This document shows, one piece after another, positions 1 to 9,063 of a stretch of 64,000 nt of DNA. Position numbers and translations under genes: made by a program. Origin of the DNA: Sphingobium sp. TCM1 (GTDB lineage Bacteria; Pseudomonadota; Alphaproteobacteria; Sphingomonadales; Sphingomonadaceae); assembly GCF_001650725.1 (NCBI RefSeq), contig NZ_LXVX01000020.1, positions 37,464-101,463 on the forward strand, written 5' to 3'. Under the pieces are notes generated by a model. That model was given only the letters and a program-made list of their open reading frames with translations. It searched no databases and was not told the origin of the DNA. Position 1 is the first letter of the stretch. Every line of letters starts with the position of its first letter.

Positions 1-762
1 CAGGCGGCGGTGCTGACCGCCGATCCCCGGCTGGTGGGCTATGCGCAGCAGATGGTGCAGGACAACCAGCTATGGCCGGAACTGGAGAAGGCCGTGGCTG
101 CGCCGGGCTTCCGTCAGGCCTATGGTCTGCTCGATATCATCGACGATGTGCAGGCGATGACGGCCATGCCGGCGCGGCCCGAACGGTTGCCTATGACGGC
201 GGGGCAACCGGACTTCGCCTTTGCCGATGCGGAGGACGGCGTGGTGGCGATCAAACGGGGCGATGAACGCTTCTACGCATCGCTATGGTGGCGGGGTAAT
301 CGCGGCGTCAGCAAGCTTGGCCGGGTCTGGTTGAGCGGCCCGCGCGGCAATCGCATCGCTACGGTGCCGGTCGCGACCGGGTTCGTGCCGAGCGGACTGT
401 TCTGGACCCGTCCCGACAAGCTGGTGCTGCTCAAGGACGCCTCGTTCAACAAGGATTATGGCCTGTCGCTGGCGGAGGCGGGCGAGCGTCTGCCGCTGGC
501 GCAGCCACCCGAAGGCATTGCGCTCACCCCCGGCGAGGACAGCATCTATGCGGGACGCGGCGAAAACCATATCCTGTCCTATGCGGGCTACACGATCGCG
601 GTGAACATGAGCGACACCAAGCCCTTCCTGTTCACAGTTCCCCGGCATCAGGGTCAGGAACTGGTGTCCGGACAGACCATGGAGGCAGGAACACAAGTGG
701 AGATGGCCCCCCGCACCACCGTGGTGTTTTTCGATCCGCAAATCGCGGCGCCGACCCCATGA
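1..762 (+). CDS. C-terminal part of a large uncharacterised protein, probably polysaccharide-degrading (5' end outside window)
   Basis: The frame is open from base 1, so the start lies upstream and only about the last 253 residues are visible. The visible part looks like an all-beta C-terminal region rich in aromatic and Gly residues (for example FYASLWWRGNRG and SGLFWTRPDKLVLL) with no catalytic signature I can name. Its stop overlaps the ATG of the next gene (ATGA at 759-762), so the two are co-transcribed and probably translationally coupled. Position beside a uronate-polymer locus suggests a secreted lyase or hydrolase, but that is inference from context. I do not recognise the family with certainty. 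Confidence 0.6.
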   Translation, partial: QAAVLTADPRLVGYAQQMVQDNQLWPELEKAVAAPGFRQAYGLLDIIDDVQAMTAMPARPERLPMTAGQPDFAFADAEDGVVAIKRGDERFYASLWWRGNRGVSKLGRVWLSGPRGNRIATVPVATGFVPSGLFWTRPDKLVLLKDASFNKDYGLSLAEAGERLPLAQPPEGIALTPGEDSIYAGRGENHILSYAGYTIAVNMSDTKPFLFTVPRHQGQELVSGQTMEAGTQVEMAPRTTVVFFDPQIAAPTP

Positions 763-2729
763 GAGCGAGGCACCTGTCGCAGGGGGCTGGGTTGCTGGCT
801 GCGGCGATGTGGTTGACGCCCTCTCCGGCGCAGCCGGTCGCTCCGGCGGCCCCCGACCTCAGTCCGCTGGGCGACCGCGTCGAAGCCTGGGTCGCAGAGG
901 GAATTTACCCCGGTGCGGGGCTCATCGTGGGGCAGGCCGACAATGTCCTGCTTGAACGCTATTTCGGTGTCTATCGCGCCGATACCCGGGTTCATGTCGC
1001 ATCGGCCGGCAAATGGCTGGCAGCCGCGACGATCGCCGCACTCGTCGACGAGGGCAAGTTGCGGTGGGACGACCCGGCCGGCAAGTGGATAGCAGAGCTG
1101 ACTGGGCCAATGGCGCGGGCAACACTGCGCCAACTGCTCTCGCACACGGCTGGCTATCCCGATTATCAGCCTCCCAGCCGTCCCCGCGATCATTATGCGA
1201 CGCTGGCGGAATCGGTCGCCCATATCGCGCCGCTGGCGCCCGATGCCGATCCGGGTACGCGATTTCGCTATGGCGGGCTGGCGATGCAGGTGGCCGGCCG
1301 CATGGCGGAACGCGCTACCGGGCAGACATGGGACAGGCTGTTTCAGACGCGCATCGCCCGACCACTGGGGATGATCGCGACCGGATTTGCCCCGGTGCCG
1401 GATGAACCGGGTTTCAGCCCGATGCTCGGCGGCAGCGCGCATACGACTTTGCGCGATTATGCCCGTTTTCTGCAAATGATCGCCGGCGGCGGGATGTGGC
1501 ACGGACGGCGGTTGTTGTCGTCCGACGCAATCGAGGAAATGGAGCGCGATCAGTTGGGATCGGCCATGCTGATGCCGGGCGAATATGTCGATCAGGCCCG
1601 CGCCAGTTCTTTCAGCGGAGTCTATGGGCTCGGACAATGGCGCGAGGAAATCGACGGCGCCGGCCGCGCGACATTATTGTCCAGTCCTGGCTGGGCTGGT
1701 GCCTATCCATGGGTCGATCGTCGGTCGGGTATCTGGGGCTTCATTCTGGCCAAGGTGGATACCGAGAAGGCCAAGGCGTTGGGCTTTTCGTCCTTTCTCG
1801 CAGGATCGGTCCTGCCGGTCCTGGCGCGCGATGCGTTGGCCGACAACGCGCGCGGCTGGCAGCATGGTTATGCGCCCATAGCGGGGGGACGACTATATTG
1901 GGAAGCGTCGGGAGACGGGCCGCCGCTCATTCTGCTGCACGGTCATTCGCTCGATCGGACGATGTGGGATCCGCAGATGGCGGCTCTGTCGCAGCATTTT
2001 CGCGTCATTCGCTATGATCTGCGCGGCTATGGCCGATCGACCATGCCGCAGGAAGGCGAGAACCGGCTTCACGCCGATGATCTCAGGCTGCTGATGGACA
2101 ATCTGGGCATTGCCCGCGCACATGTCGTCGGCCTTTCACTGGGCGGTACGGTTGCACTCGACATGCTGGCGCTTCATCCCGAACGACTGCTGTCGGTGAC
2201 GGCAGCGAGCGGAGACCTGTTCGACTTTTATCCCGCGCCGGATGATCCGTTGACGCCGACGGCCGTCGCGAGCCGTCGGGCTGAAATTGCGGCCCTGCGC
2301 GCCGGTGGCATCCAGGCGTTCAAGCGCCGATGGCTGGACGATCTGACCAGGCGCGGGGGTGGCTGCGTCGGCGCGATCCGCCCCGGATTGTGGGCGCAGA
2401 TCGCGAAATGGACAGCTTGGCAGCCGCTCCATCTCGAACCGCGATTGCTGCTGGGACGTGCGCTCGTGGATCGGCTCCGGGCGCGAGCCTGGCCGGTGCC
2501 GGTGCAGATATTGACGGGCGACGCCGACCGGGGGCGTCGCAACGGCCTGGTGACGGCCTTTCCCACCGTGCCGCAGGTCATCATACCCAACAGCGGGCAT
2601 ATGATGAACATGGAAAACCCCCTGGGCTTCAATGCCGCGGTGCTGCGTTTCACCATGACGGGCGGGACGGGCAAGATCGATGACGTGACGCCATGCACCG
2701 ATGTGGGGCAATCGACGGGCGCACCCTGA
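759..2729 (+). CDS. Exported fusion of a serine beta-lactamase-like domain and an alpha/beta hydrolase
   Basis: The 656-residue protein starts with a hydrophobic signal-like stretch (residues 1 to about 25). Residues about 35-350 match the class C beta-lactamase/transpeptidase-like family, with S82-A-G-K85 as the SxxK catalytic motif and a degenerate YGG where YxN is expected. From about residue 380 an alpha/beta hydrolase begins: LLHGHS oxyanion region, RYDLRGYGRS, the nucleophile elbow GLSLGG and a C-terminal His in NSGHMMNME. Both halves keep their nucleophiles, so both may be active esterases or amidases. Start chosen by the ATGA overlap with the preceding gene. Its role is unknown; deacylation of carbohydrate substrates or of a xenobiotic ester would fit the neighbourhood. 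Confidence 0.85.
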   Translation: MRARHLSQGAGLLAAAMWLTPSPAQPVAPAAPDLSPLGDRVEAWVAEGIYPGAGLIVGQADNVLLERYFGVYRADTRVHVASAGKWLAAATIAALVDEGKLRWDDPAGKWIAELTGPMARATLRQLLSHTAGYPDYQPPSRPRDHYATLAESVAHIAPLAPDADPGTRFRYGGLAMQVAGRMAERATGQTWDRLFQTRIARPLGMIATGFAPVPDEPGFSPMLGGSAHTTLRDYARFLQMIAGGGMWHGRRLLSSDAIEEMERDQLGSAMLMPGEYVDQARASSFSGVYGLGQWREEIDGAGRATLLSSPGWAGAYPWVDRRSGIWGFILAKVDTEKAKALGFSSFLAGSVLPVLARDALADNARGWQHGYAPIAGGRLYWEASGDGPPLILLHGHSLDRTMWDPQMAALSQHFRVIRYDLRGYGRSTMPQEGENRLHADDLRLLMDNLGIARAHVVGLSLGGTVALDMLALHPERLLSVTAASGDLFDFYPAPDDPLTPTAVASRRAEIAALRAGGIQAFKRRWLDDLTRRGGGCVGAIRPGLWAQIAKWTAWQPLHLEPRLLLGRALVDRLRARAWPVPVQILTGDADRGRRNGLVTAFPTVPQVIIPNSGHMMNMENPLGFNAAVLRFTMTGGTGKIDDVTPCTDVGQSTGAP

Positions 2730-2754
2730 CGCCTGGCTCCCCCGCCATGTTATC

Positions 2755-3511
2755 TCAGCGCGCGAGCCAGCCGCCGTCCACGGCGAGCGTGTGGCCGTGG
2801 ATATAGTTGGCGGCGCTCGACGCGAGAAATACGGCCGCCCCGCCGATATCGCCGGCCTCGCCCCAGCGCGCGGCCGGGATGCGTTCCTGGATCTGGCGAT
2901 TGCGTGTCTCGTCGGCTTGCAACGCGGCGGTGTTGTTGGTCGCGATATAGCCCGGCGCGATCGCGTTGACGTTCACCCCGCGCGCCGCCCACTCGTTCGC
3001 CAGCAGCTTGGTGAGGCCCGCGACGCCGCTCTTGGACGCGGTGTAGCTCGGCACCCTTATGCCGCCCTGGAAGGACAGCAGGGACGCGATGTTGACGATC
3101 TTGCCCGATCCCCGGGCGATCATGTGACGACCGGCCGCCTGGCAGAGGAAGAAGCTGGTCTTCAGGTTCGTGTCGATCACCGCGTCCCAGTCTTCCTCGG
3201 TGAAGTCCACGCTGTCGGCTCTCCGGATGATCCCGGCATTGTTGACGAGGATGTCGAGCCCGCCGAGCTTTTCCAGCGTCTTCGTCGATCACGCCCTGCA
3301 CCGGTTCGATGCTCGACAGGTCGGCCGACACTATTACCGCCTTGCGCCCCAGCGCACGCACCTTGTCCACCGTATCGTCCGCCGGCGTCCGGCCCACCGC
3401 GGCAATATCTGCGCCCGCCGCTGCCAGCGCCAGCGCGATCGCCTGGCCGATGCCGGTATTGGCCCCGGTGACGATCGCCACCTTGCCGCTGAGATCGAAG
3501 CAATTCGTCAT
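2755..3511 (-). pseudogene. kduD: 2-dehydro-3-deoxy-D-gluconate 5-dehydrogenase (KduD), interrupted by a +1 frameshift
   Basis: A classical short-chain dehydrogenase in two frames. The N-terminal frame has the Rossmann motif TGANTGIG (TGxxxGxG) and ends in frame after VIDED. The second frame resumes with the NNAG strand, catalytic SYTASKSG (Tyr and Lys) and ends with AVDGGWLAR, typical of KduD. The break is near 3279-3283, where one extra base turns an expected D-E-T-L-E-K into D-E-D-A-G-K. KduD oxidises KDG to 2,5-diketo-3-deoxygluconate, or works in reverse after KduI. It is the last gene of the MFS-GH88-PMI-kduI operon. The change could be a sequencing error, since both halves are otherwise well conserved. 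Confidence 0.85.
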
Positions 3512-3524
3512 GGAAGTTCCTGTT

Positions 3525-3605
3525 CCCCCTCCTTCAAGGGAGGGGTTGGGGGGAGTTTCGGAAGGGGGGTCACGGACATACCATCCCCTACCCTTCCCTG
3601 AAGGG
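3525..3605. repeat. Two G/C-rich inverted repeats in the kduI-kduD gap
   Basis: The 103-bp gap holds two back-to-back palindromic units: an imperfect one at 3525-3545 (CCCCTCC ... GGGAGGGG around TTCAA) and CCCTTC-N3-GAAGGG at 3591-3605, separated by a G-run tract. They could form mRNA hairpins between kduI and kduD and look like a dispersed intergenic repeat rather than a classical terminator, as no T-tract follows. Repeat copy number elsewhere in the genome is unknown to me. Confidence 0.5.
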
Positions 3606-3614
3606 AGAGAAGGT

Positions 3615-4454
3615 TCAGGCGAGCTGGCAGATGTCCAGCACGTTCATGTCGGTATAGTCGAGATTCTCGCCGCCCATCGCCCAGATGAAGGCATAGCTCT
3701 TGGTGCCCGATCCCATATGCACCGACCAGGGCGGCGATATCACCGCTTCCTCGTTCGCCATCACGATGTGGCGCATCGCGTCGCCTTCACCCATATAATG
3801 GAACACCCGATCGGCTGGTGCTTCCAGCTCGAAATAGAAATAAATCTCGCTGCGCCGCTCGTGAATATGCGGGGGCATGGTGTTCCACACGGAGCCGGGT
3901 TTCAGCACGGTCAGGCCCATGACCAATTGCGCGCTGTCGCAAATGCCGGGGATCACGAGCTGATAAATGGTGCGTTCGTTGGATTCCTCCAGCGAGCCGC
4001 GTTCGAGCGCATTGGCGTCTGCAATGCCCAGTTTGCGGGTTGCGAACGCCTTGTGCGCCGGGCAAGAGGCAAGATAGTAGCGCGCGCCGGCGCCTGCAAA
4101 GATCACGTCCTTCGCGCCCATAGTGACGTAAAGGCAATCCTTGTTGCCCAGCGTGAAGACTTCGCCATCAACGGTAACCGTGCCCGCGACCCCCGACACG
4201 TTGACGATTGCCAGTTCGCGTCGTTCGAGAAACGGATGGCCGGCAGCCGATGCAGGCTCGGTCTGCACGGGCAGCGCCACCGGCGCGTCGGTCACCTTGA
4301 CCCCGCCGATGACGAAGCGTTCGGCATGGGTATAGTTCAGCACGCATTCGCCGTCGCGGAACAGGCCGTCGATCAGATAGCGATCGCGCAATTCATCATT
4401 GCTCACGCACTCCATCATGTCCGGGTGTGTGGCGTAATAGGTCTTGTCGAACAT
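3615..4454 (-). CDS. kduI: 5-dehydro-4-deoxy-D-glucuronate isomerase (KduI)
   Basis: A 279-residue cupin-fold isomerase converting 4-deoxy-L-threo-5-hexosulose uronate (the ring-opened unsaturated uronate) to 3-deoxy-D-glycero-2,5-hexodiulosonate. The zinc site is visible as H-I-H-E-R-R-S-E (two His and a Glu), and a further His lies in SVHMGSG. The open frame extends 50 codons upstream, but the ATG at 4454 ([11 protein letters not shown]) is preferred because an AGGAG lies 7 bases before it and it gives the usual family length. It acts in the cytoplasm after GH88 and before KduD. It lies 73 bp after the PMI gene in the same operon. Confidence 0.95.
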   Translation of the reverse strand: MFDKTYYATHPDMMECVSNDELRDRYLIDGLFRDGECVLNYTHAERFVIGGVKVTDAPVALPVQTEPASAAGHPFLERRELAIVNVSGVAGTVTVDGEVFTLGNKDCLYVTMGAKDVIFAGAGARYYLASCPAHKAFATRKLGIADANALERGSLEESNERTIYQLVIPGICDSAQLVMGLTVLKPGSVWNTMPPHIHERRSEIYFYFELEAPADRVFHYMGEGDAMRHIVMANEEAVISPPWSVHMGSGTKSYAFIWAMGGENLDYTDMNVLDICQLA

Positions 4455-4527
4455 TTGGGTCGCTCCTGATTTCTGGAAAATTTGAGGCCGGCCGAAGTCT
4501 AGTTTGTATCCGCCCTTTAACCGCCCT

Positions 4528-5355
4528 TCATGTCGATGTCGGGTTGGTCCTCGCAGCGAAGAGATAGGCGTCCCCATTAGCGGCGATCGCCGCTCCGCTT
4601 TCAATCAACCAACATTCGCCGGCCGACCAAGGCACGCCATTTATGGTGCCGCTTCCGTAAATAGGCACAAGCCAGATGGGGCCACCCTCCAATGTCCGGG
4701 TTTCGCCCCGGCGCAGCGCAATGCTGTCAAGGATGAAAGGGCTGCCAATTCCACCAACGAGCGGTTCAGACTGATCGGAGGAAAGGCGGCGCTCCGGCAG
4801 GCAATATGGCTCAAGCCGCGCGACCTTCAACGCCTCATCCAGGTGAAGAGACCGTGGCCTCCCATAGTCATAGATCCTATAGGTAACATCGTTATTTTGC
4901 TGCACCTCAATGAGCTTTATGCCGCCTCCGATCGCGTGGATCGTTCTGGCGGGTATGTAATAGAAGTTACCGGCACTCACTGGCTTCCAGTCGATCAATT
5001 CTTCAAGTCGACCATCCAGTGCAGCAGCGCGCAATTCAGCCTCATGCATCCGGCTATTCAACCCAATGCCAATTGTCGCGCCGGGTTCAGCGTCCAGGAT
5101 ATACCAGCATTCCGATTTCCCACCGGTTAATCCGACATGGCGAGCTTGGTCGTCGTCGGGATGAACCTGAACCGACAACCGGGCACTTGTGAAAAGATAC
5201 TTGACCAAAATCGGTAATTGCATCGTTTCGGGGCCGACGAACCAGATTTCGCCGATCGGCATATCGTTCGTCCGTCCGAAATGGCTTGGCAGATCCGTTC
5301 GTCCCCAGGGCTTTTGGACGGATTTGACATCAAGGCGCTGTACCTTGCCGCTCAT
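4528..5355 (-). CDS. manA: Class I mannose-6-phosphate isomerase
   Basis: A 275-residue type I phosphomannose isomerase of the short bacterial form. It interconverts mannose 6-phosphate and fructose 6-phosphate. Zinc ligands are visible in [10 protein letters not shown] (Gln and His), SECWYIL (Glu) and [10 protein letters not shown] (His). The start at 5355 overlaps the GH88 stop (ATGA), so it is translationally coupled to GH88. Its presence between GH88 and KduI is one reason to suspect that the polymer contains mannose. With the ROK kinase across the divergent promoter it would feed a hexose into glycolysis. Some PMIs in sphingomonads instead serve GDP-mannose synthesis, but the operon context argues for catabolism. 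Confidence 0.92.
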   Translation of the reverse strand: MSGKVQRLDVKSVQKPWGRTDLPSHFGRTNDMPIGEIWFVGPETMQLPILVKYLFTSARLSVQVHPDDDQARHVGLTGGKSECWYILDAEPGATIGIGLNSRMHEAELRAAALDGRLEELIDWKPVSAGNFYYIPARTIHAIGGGIKLIEVQQNNDVTYRIYDYGRPRSLHLDEALKVARLEPYCLPERRLSSDQSEPLVGGIGSPFILDSIALRRGETRTLEGGPIWLVPIYGSGTINGVPWSAGECWLIESGAAIAANGDAYLFAARTNPTST

Positions 5356-6530
5356 GACCAGTAAGGCTCCCACGGATGACGCAGGCGCATGAGCGCCTCC
5401 AGGTAGAAATAGTCTCCCCAGATGCAGGCTTCGTCTACGCCAGCCTTGTTGGGCATATGATAGACCGCGTGGAGCAGGACAGCATTGGAGCCTTCCAGCG
5501 GTGCAAGATAGTTGTCCCCCAGCGTCCGCACGATTGCAGCGGCCCACGCCTCATAGGTTTCGCGCATCTCGTTTGACAAAGGCAATGCCTGGGCGAGTTC
5601 CAGCAACCCGCAGGCAGCGATCGCCGCCGCCGAACTGTCACGCGGCGTGCCAACTTCGTCGGTAAAGATGAGATCCCAGCAACAGATGCCGTCGCCAGGC
5701 AGGCGATTGAGGAAATGATTCGCCAGCTTGGATGCTATATCGAGATAAGCGGGATCGGACGTATGCCGCCATGCGAGCGCGAAGCCATAGATGCCCCATG
5801 CCTGCCCGCGCGCCCAGCTGCTGTCGTCCGAATGGCCTTGATGTGTGCTGCCGTGGCGGGGCTTCCCTGTTTTTGTATCGACATAGAAGGTGTGGAAAGT
5901 CGAGGCGTCGGCGCGCACGAGGAGCTTTGCCGCTTGGGCAAGATGTTTGTCGGCGGCGGCGGCAAAATCCTTGTTCCCGGTTTCACGGGAGGCCCAGTAG
6001 AGCAGCGGAACGTTGAGATTGCAGTCGATGATCATGCGTCCCCTCTGCTTGGGGTCTTTCATGTCGCCCCAGGCCTGAATGACATTCGCAACGGGATCAA
6101 AACGCTTCAGCAACAGGCGAGCGGCCTCCAGACCCGACGAGCGTGCAAGCGTGTCGCCGGTCAGCCGATATGCGGCGCAGGCCGACAAGGTATAGAGGAA
6201 CCCAAGATCATGATGATCGACATTGACGAGGCGTTCGACCCTGGTTGCAAACGACTGAATGTTCCGCTCAGCCACCGACCTGAATCGTTCTTCACCAGTT
6301 AACTGCCAGGCCAGCCAGAGCATGCCGGTCCAAAAGCCGTTGGTCCATTCGACATTGTCGATCGGCGCATAAATGCCGCTTTCGCTGGACGGGGCAGGGA
6401 AATACTCGCCAAATTGGGGGAGCATTCTGTCCACCCGAGCCAACGCCGCGGCAATCCTTGCGTCGAGTTCCTGCCGATCGGGGCGTTCCAGTTTCCTAGC
6501 GGCTAACGGCTCATACAATATCGTTGTCAT
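5352..6530 (-). CDS. GH88 unsaturated glucuronyl hydrolase
   Basis: A 392-residue (alpha/alpha)6-barrel enzyme that hydrates the 4,5 double bond of unsaturated uronyl oligosaccharides made by polysaccharide lyases, releasing 5-keto-4-deoxyuronate. Two Asp residues, D108 in VDHHDLGF and D169 in MIIDCNLN, are 61 residues apart. That equals the spacing of the catalytic D88 and D149 of Bacillus UGL. No signal peptide is seen, so it should act in the cytoplasm on imported oligosaccharides. Its ATG overlaps the MFS stop by one base (TAATG) and its stop overlaps the PMI start. Confidence 0.93.
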   Translation of the reverse strand: MTTILYEPLAARKLERPDRQELDARIAAALARVDRMLPQFGEYFPAPSSESGIYAPIDNVEWTNGFWTGMLWLAWQLTGEERFRSVAERNIQSFATRVERLVNVDHHDLGFLYTLSACAAYRLTGDTLARSSGLEAARLLLKRFDPVANVIQAWGDMKDPKQRGRMIIDCNLNVPLLYWASRETGNKDFAAAADKHLAQAAKLLVRADASTFHTFYVDTKTGKPRHGSTHQGHSDDSSWARGQAWGIYGFALAWRHTSDPAYLDIASKLANHFLNRLPGDGICCWDLIFTDEVGTPRDSSAAAIAACGLLELAQALPLSNEMRETYEAWAAAIVRTLGDNYLAPLEGSNAVLLHAVYHMPNKAGVDEACIWGDYFYLEALMRLRHPWEPYWS

Positions 6531-7816
6531 TATGGCTTATCCTCAAGGGGCTGAAGATCTTGCGCAGCTGCGCTCCCGCTCCCAGGGTCAATAGGGCGGC
6601 GCCGACGCGGCACATATTCGGCGGGCGTGGGCGCGAGGGCAAAACAGGACCATATCCAAAAAACAAGGGCAAAGCCGGCGATCAGAAAATAGCTGTGCTG
6701 GAAGCCAATCCTGTCATAGCTGATGCCGACCAGCGGCGACAATACCGCCAAGCCCAGCGAATGGCCGAAGCTGACGCCGACCATGTAAACGGTAGCAGCG
6801 AAGCGTGCTTCGAAATGATAGGCGATGTAACGGAAGATCGATACAGCAAGGATCGGAAGTTCGATTGCGTGGGCCATTTTGCATATCGAGATAGTGATCG
6901 GACCGATGGCGAGACCCGAACCGGCGATACGCAGGATCATGATCATTGCTGCGAGCAGCAGGCCGCGTGTCGCGCCGATGCGGCGAATGATCAATGGAGC
7001 GATGAACATCCCTCCCGCCTCCACGAAGATTTGAGCCGAGTTGAGGTAGCCGAACATCGCATTTCCATGTTCGGGGGTCTGAAAGAGGGATGAAAAATAG
7101 AAGGGGAACTGCTGATCGTACACAAGGTAGAGATTTGTCACCCCCAGGATAAGGATCATGAAACGCCAGAATTTCGGGTCGGAGAACAGCTCCAGCGAAT
7201 CCTGCAGCTTCAAACGGTCGGCCGCTGCCTGCGCTTCTGGATCGGGTTCGATCCGCGCAAGCTGGATAAGCGGTAGCAGCAGGAGGCCCGCCGCACTCGC
7301 CAGGAAAAAGTTGATGGCCGGATCGACATTGTAGAGCCGGCCCGAGAAGGCGGCTGCGGTTGCAAAGCCGATCGATCCCCAAAGACGCACGCGACTATAT
7401 TCAAAATCATATCTGCGACCGACCCGATCGACATAGCTTTCCAGAGCGTAACTGCCCGCCATGAAGGTGAAGCCGAGGTAGATACCGCCTACTATGGCAC
7501 CCGCAGGCAGGTTCCATCGGAGAAGCGGAGCATATACGAACAGGAAGAACGGACCAGCCAGTATCACGAGCAGCGCGATGCAGACGGGTACGACTTTGCG
7601 AAAGCCCATGCGGTCGGAGAGGAAGCCATAGGCAGGCTGCGCCAGCATCGCCCCAACAGAGTTTACGGCAAAGACGGTTCCGGCCTGAGCCCCGTTCAAG
7701 TGCAGCGAGCGCGTGAGCCAGATGGACAAGAGTGAAATCGCCATGGCCTGAGCGAAAAAGAAACAGAACAGAAAAGCGCTGAGGGTTGCATAGTTGCGCT
7801 GTCGGGAAAGGGGCAC
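6530..7816 (-). CDS. MFS sugar:proton symporter (LacY/NupG-like)
   Basis: A 428-residue protein with about 12 hydrophobic segments, beginning with LSAFLFCFFFAQAMAIS and including the loop motif GFLSDRMGFRK (the MFS loop 2-3 G-x3-D-R-x-G-x-R/K). It resembles the oligosaccharide/nucleoside symporter branch. It should import unsaturated oligosaccharides across the inner membrane for GH88. The open frame runs 94 codons further upstream, into the divergent regulator gene. The GTG at 7816 is preferred because TGAGGA lies just before it and the membrane region begins at once. An operator palindrome lies only 16 bp upstream. First gene of the leftward operon. Confidence 0.88.
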   Translation of the reverse strand: MPLSRQRNYATLSAFLFCFFFAQAMAISLLSIWLTRSLHLNGAQAGTVFAVNSVGAMLAQPAYGFLSDRMGFRKVVPVCIALLVILAGPFFLFVYAPLLRWNLPAGAIVGGIYLGFTFMAGSYALESYVDRVGRRYDFEYSRVRLWGSIGFATAAAFSGRLYNVDPAINFFLASAAGLLLLPLIQLARIEPDPEAQAAADRLKLQDSLELFSDPKFWRFMILILGVTNLYLVYDQQFPFYFSSLFQTPEHGNAMFGYLNSAQIFVEAGGMFIAPLIIRRIGATRGLLLAAMIMILRIAGSGLAIGPITISICKMAHAIELPILAVSIFRYIAYHFEARFAATVYMVGVSFGHSLGLAVLSPLVGISYDRIGFQHSYFLIAGFALVFWIWSCFALAPTPAEYVPRRRRPIDPGSGSAAAQDLQPLEDKP

Positions 7817-7831
7817 GGCATCCTCATGATC

Positions 7832-7845
7832 TGTTATCGATATCA
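7832..7845. promoter_or_regulatory. LacI-type operator, MFS-proximal copy
   Basis: The 14-mer TGTTATCGATATCA is one mismatch from the perfect palindrome TGATATCGATATCA. It sits 16 bp before the MFS start and 72 bp (centre to centre) from a second copy, about seven helical turns, which would allow looping by a LacI tetramer or pair of dimers. Confidence 0.75.
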
Positions 7846-7884
7846 AATATGCCGCTTTCGATCTCGGTTGGCAAGCGCTATTGA

Positions 7885-7890
7885 TTGACA
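7885..7890 (+). promoter_or_regulatory. Candidate -35 box for lacI
   Basis: A perfect TTGACA is followed 16-17 bp later by TATCGA/ATCGAT, which would be the -10 element and lies inside the second operator. A repressor bound there would block its own promoter. Confidence 0.45.
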
Positions 7891-7903
7891 CCACCGACAA
7901 ATC

Positions 7904-7917
7904 GGTTATCGATATCA
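7904..7917. promoter_or_regulatory. LacI-type operator, lacI-proximal copy
   Basis: GGTTATCGATATCA, sharing the TTATCGATATCA core with the first copy, lies 46 bp before the chosen lacI ATG and over its probable -10 region. This predicts autoregulation. Confidence 0.75.
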
Positions 7918-7963
7918 TACCGGCCGGTGGATAGCCGGAAACTGGGTGAGGACGTTTCGGCAA

Positions 7964-9028
7964 ATGGCGGACGATAATGAGGATAGAGACGCAGGCGTGA
8001 AAAGCGCTCAGCGTCCGGTTGTTACCATCCATGACGTTGCACGTCATGCCGGCGTGTCCTCCATGACGGTTTCCCGCGTCATGACGGGCAAGCGTCACGT
8101 CAGCGAAGCCATGCGCGAGCGGGTCAATCTGGCGATCGCCGAACTCAATTATTCCCCTAATCTCAACGCCAGAAGCTTTTCCAGCGCCGTTCGTGTAGGG
8201 GCGATCTACTCCAATCCATCGTCGTCAAACCTGGGTGCCTTCCTGATGGGGGCGTTTCGCCAAAGTGGCGAGAGCGGGTGCCAGTTTCTGATCGAGCCGG
8301 GGCGGACCGAAGCGGAGGCAGTCGAGGGCCTGCACAGGCTGATCGAGTCGCGTATCGGTGGTGTCATATTGCCGCCGCCGCTGTGTGATTCCGAAGTGCT
8401 GCTAGACCTTGCCTTGAGTTCCGAAGTCATTCCGCTGGCTTTTGCAACTGCCATTCCACGCGAGCGCGTGTCCGCGATCATTGTGGACGATTACAAAGGC
8501 GCTTATGATATGACGCGCTATTTGATCGGATTGGGGCATCGGAAAATCGGGTTCGTGCAAGGGGACCCCAAACATTCGCCTTCACAACGAAGGGAGCAGG
8601 GGTTTCGCGCAGCGATGGTCGGCGCTTCCCTGATGATCAAGGATGACTGGATCGCTCCGGGGCTTTTTACTTATCGATCAGGCCTCGACGCCGCGCGGCA
8701 GTTGCTCGGTGGTGCGGAGCGACCGACTGCAATCTTTGCGAGCAATGACGACATGGCTGCCGCGATTACGGCGATAGCGCACGGGATGGGGCTCGTCATA
8801 CCTGATGATCTCAGCGTAGTCGGCTTTGATGATGCTCAGGTCGCGTCCACCATCTGGCCGGAATTGACGACAATTCGCCAGCCTATTTCCGATATGGCCT
8901 CGCGCGCGGTCGCTCTGCTCAGCGAGCAGATCCGTGAGGCTCGAACTGGAAACAAGCCTGAAGTTCGCCATGTGCGGGAGATGCTCACATTGGTGAAACG
9001 TGCATCAGCGGGCAGTCCGGCGGACTGA
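7964..9028 (+). CDS. LacI-family transcriptional regulator of the polysaccharide locus
   Basis: A 354-residue repressor-type protein. The N-terminal helix-turn-helix reads TIHDVARHAGVSSMTVSRVM, with the hinge-like LNARSFSS, followed by a periplasmic-binding-protein-like sensor domain (VGFDDAQVAS near the end is typical). A GTG at 7946 is in frame, but the ATG at 7964 has a GAGGA 11 bp upstream and leaves the HTH near the N terminus, so I use it. It is divergent from the MFS operon and first in a rightward operon with ROK kinase, GH43 and a GH28-like gene. It is the obvious candidate to bind the five TATCGATA-centred palindromes. The inducer is unknown; a mono- or disaccharide from the polymer is likely. 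Confidence 0.92.
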   Translation: MADDNEDRDAGVKSAQRPVVTIHDVARHAGVSSMTVSRVMTGKRHVSEAMRERVNLAIAELNYSPNLNARSFSSAVRVGAIYSNPSSSNLGAFLMGAFRQSGESGCQFLIEPGRTEAEAVEGLHRLIESRIGGVILPPPLCDSEVLLDLALSSEVIPLAFATAIPRERVSAIIVDDYKGAYDMTRYLIGLGHRKIGFVQGDPKHSPSQRREQGFRAAMVGASLMIKDDWIAPGLFTYRSGLDAARQLLGGAERPTAIFASNDDMAAAITAIAHGMGLVIPDDLSVVGFDDAQVASTIWPELTTIRQPISDMASRAVALLSEQIREARTGNKPEVRHVREMLTLVKRASAGSPAD

Positions 9029-9063
9029 AGTCCGGAGTTCTCGTCCAAGCCGAGGAAATATCT

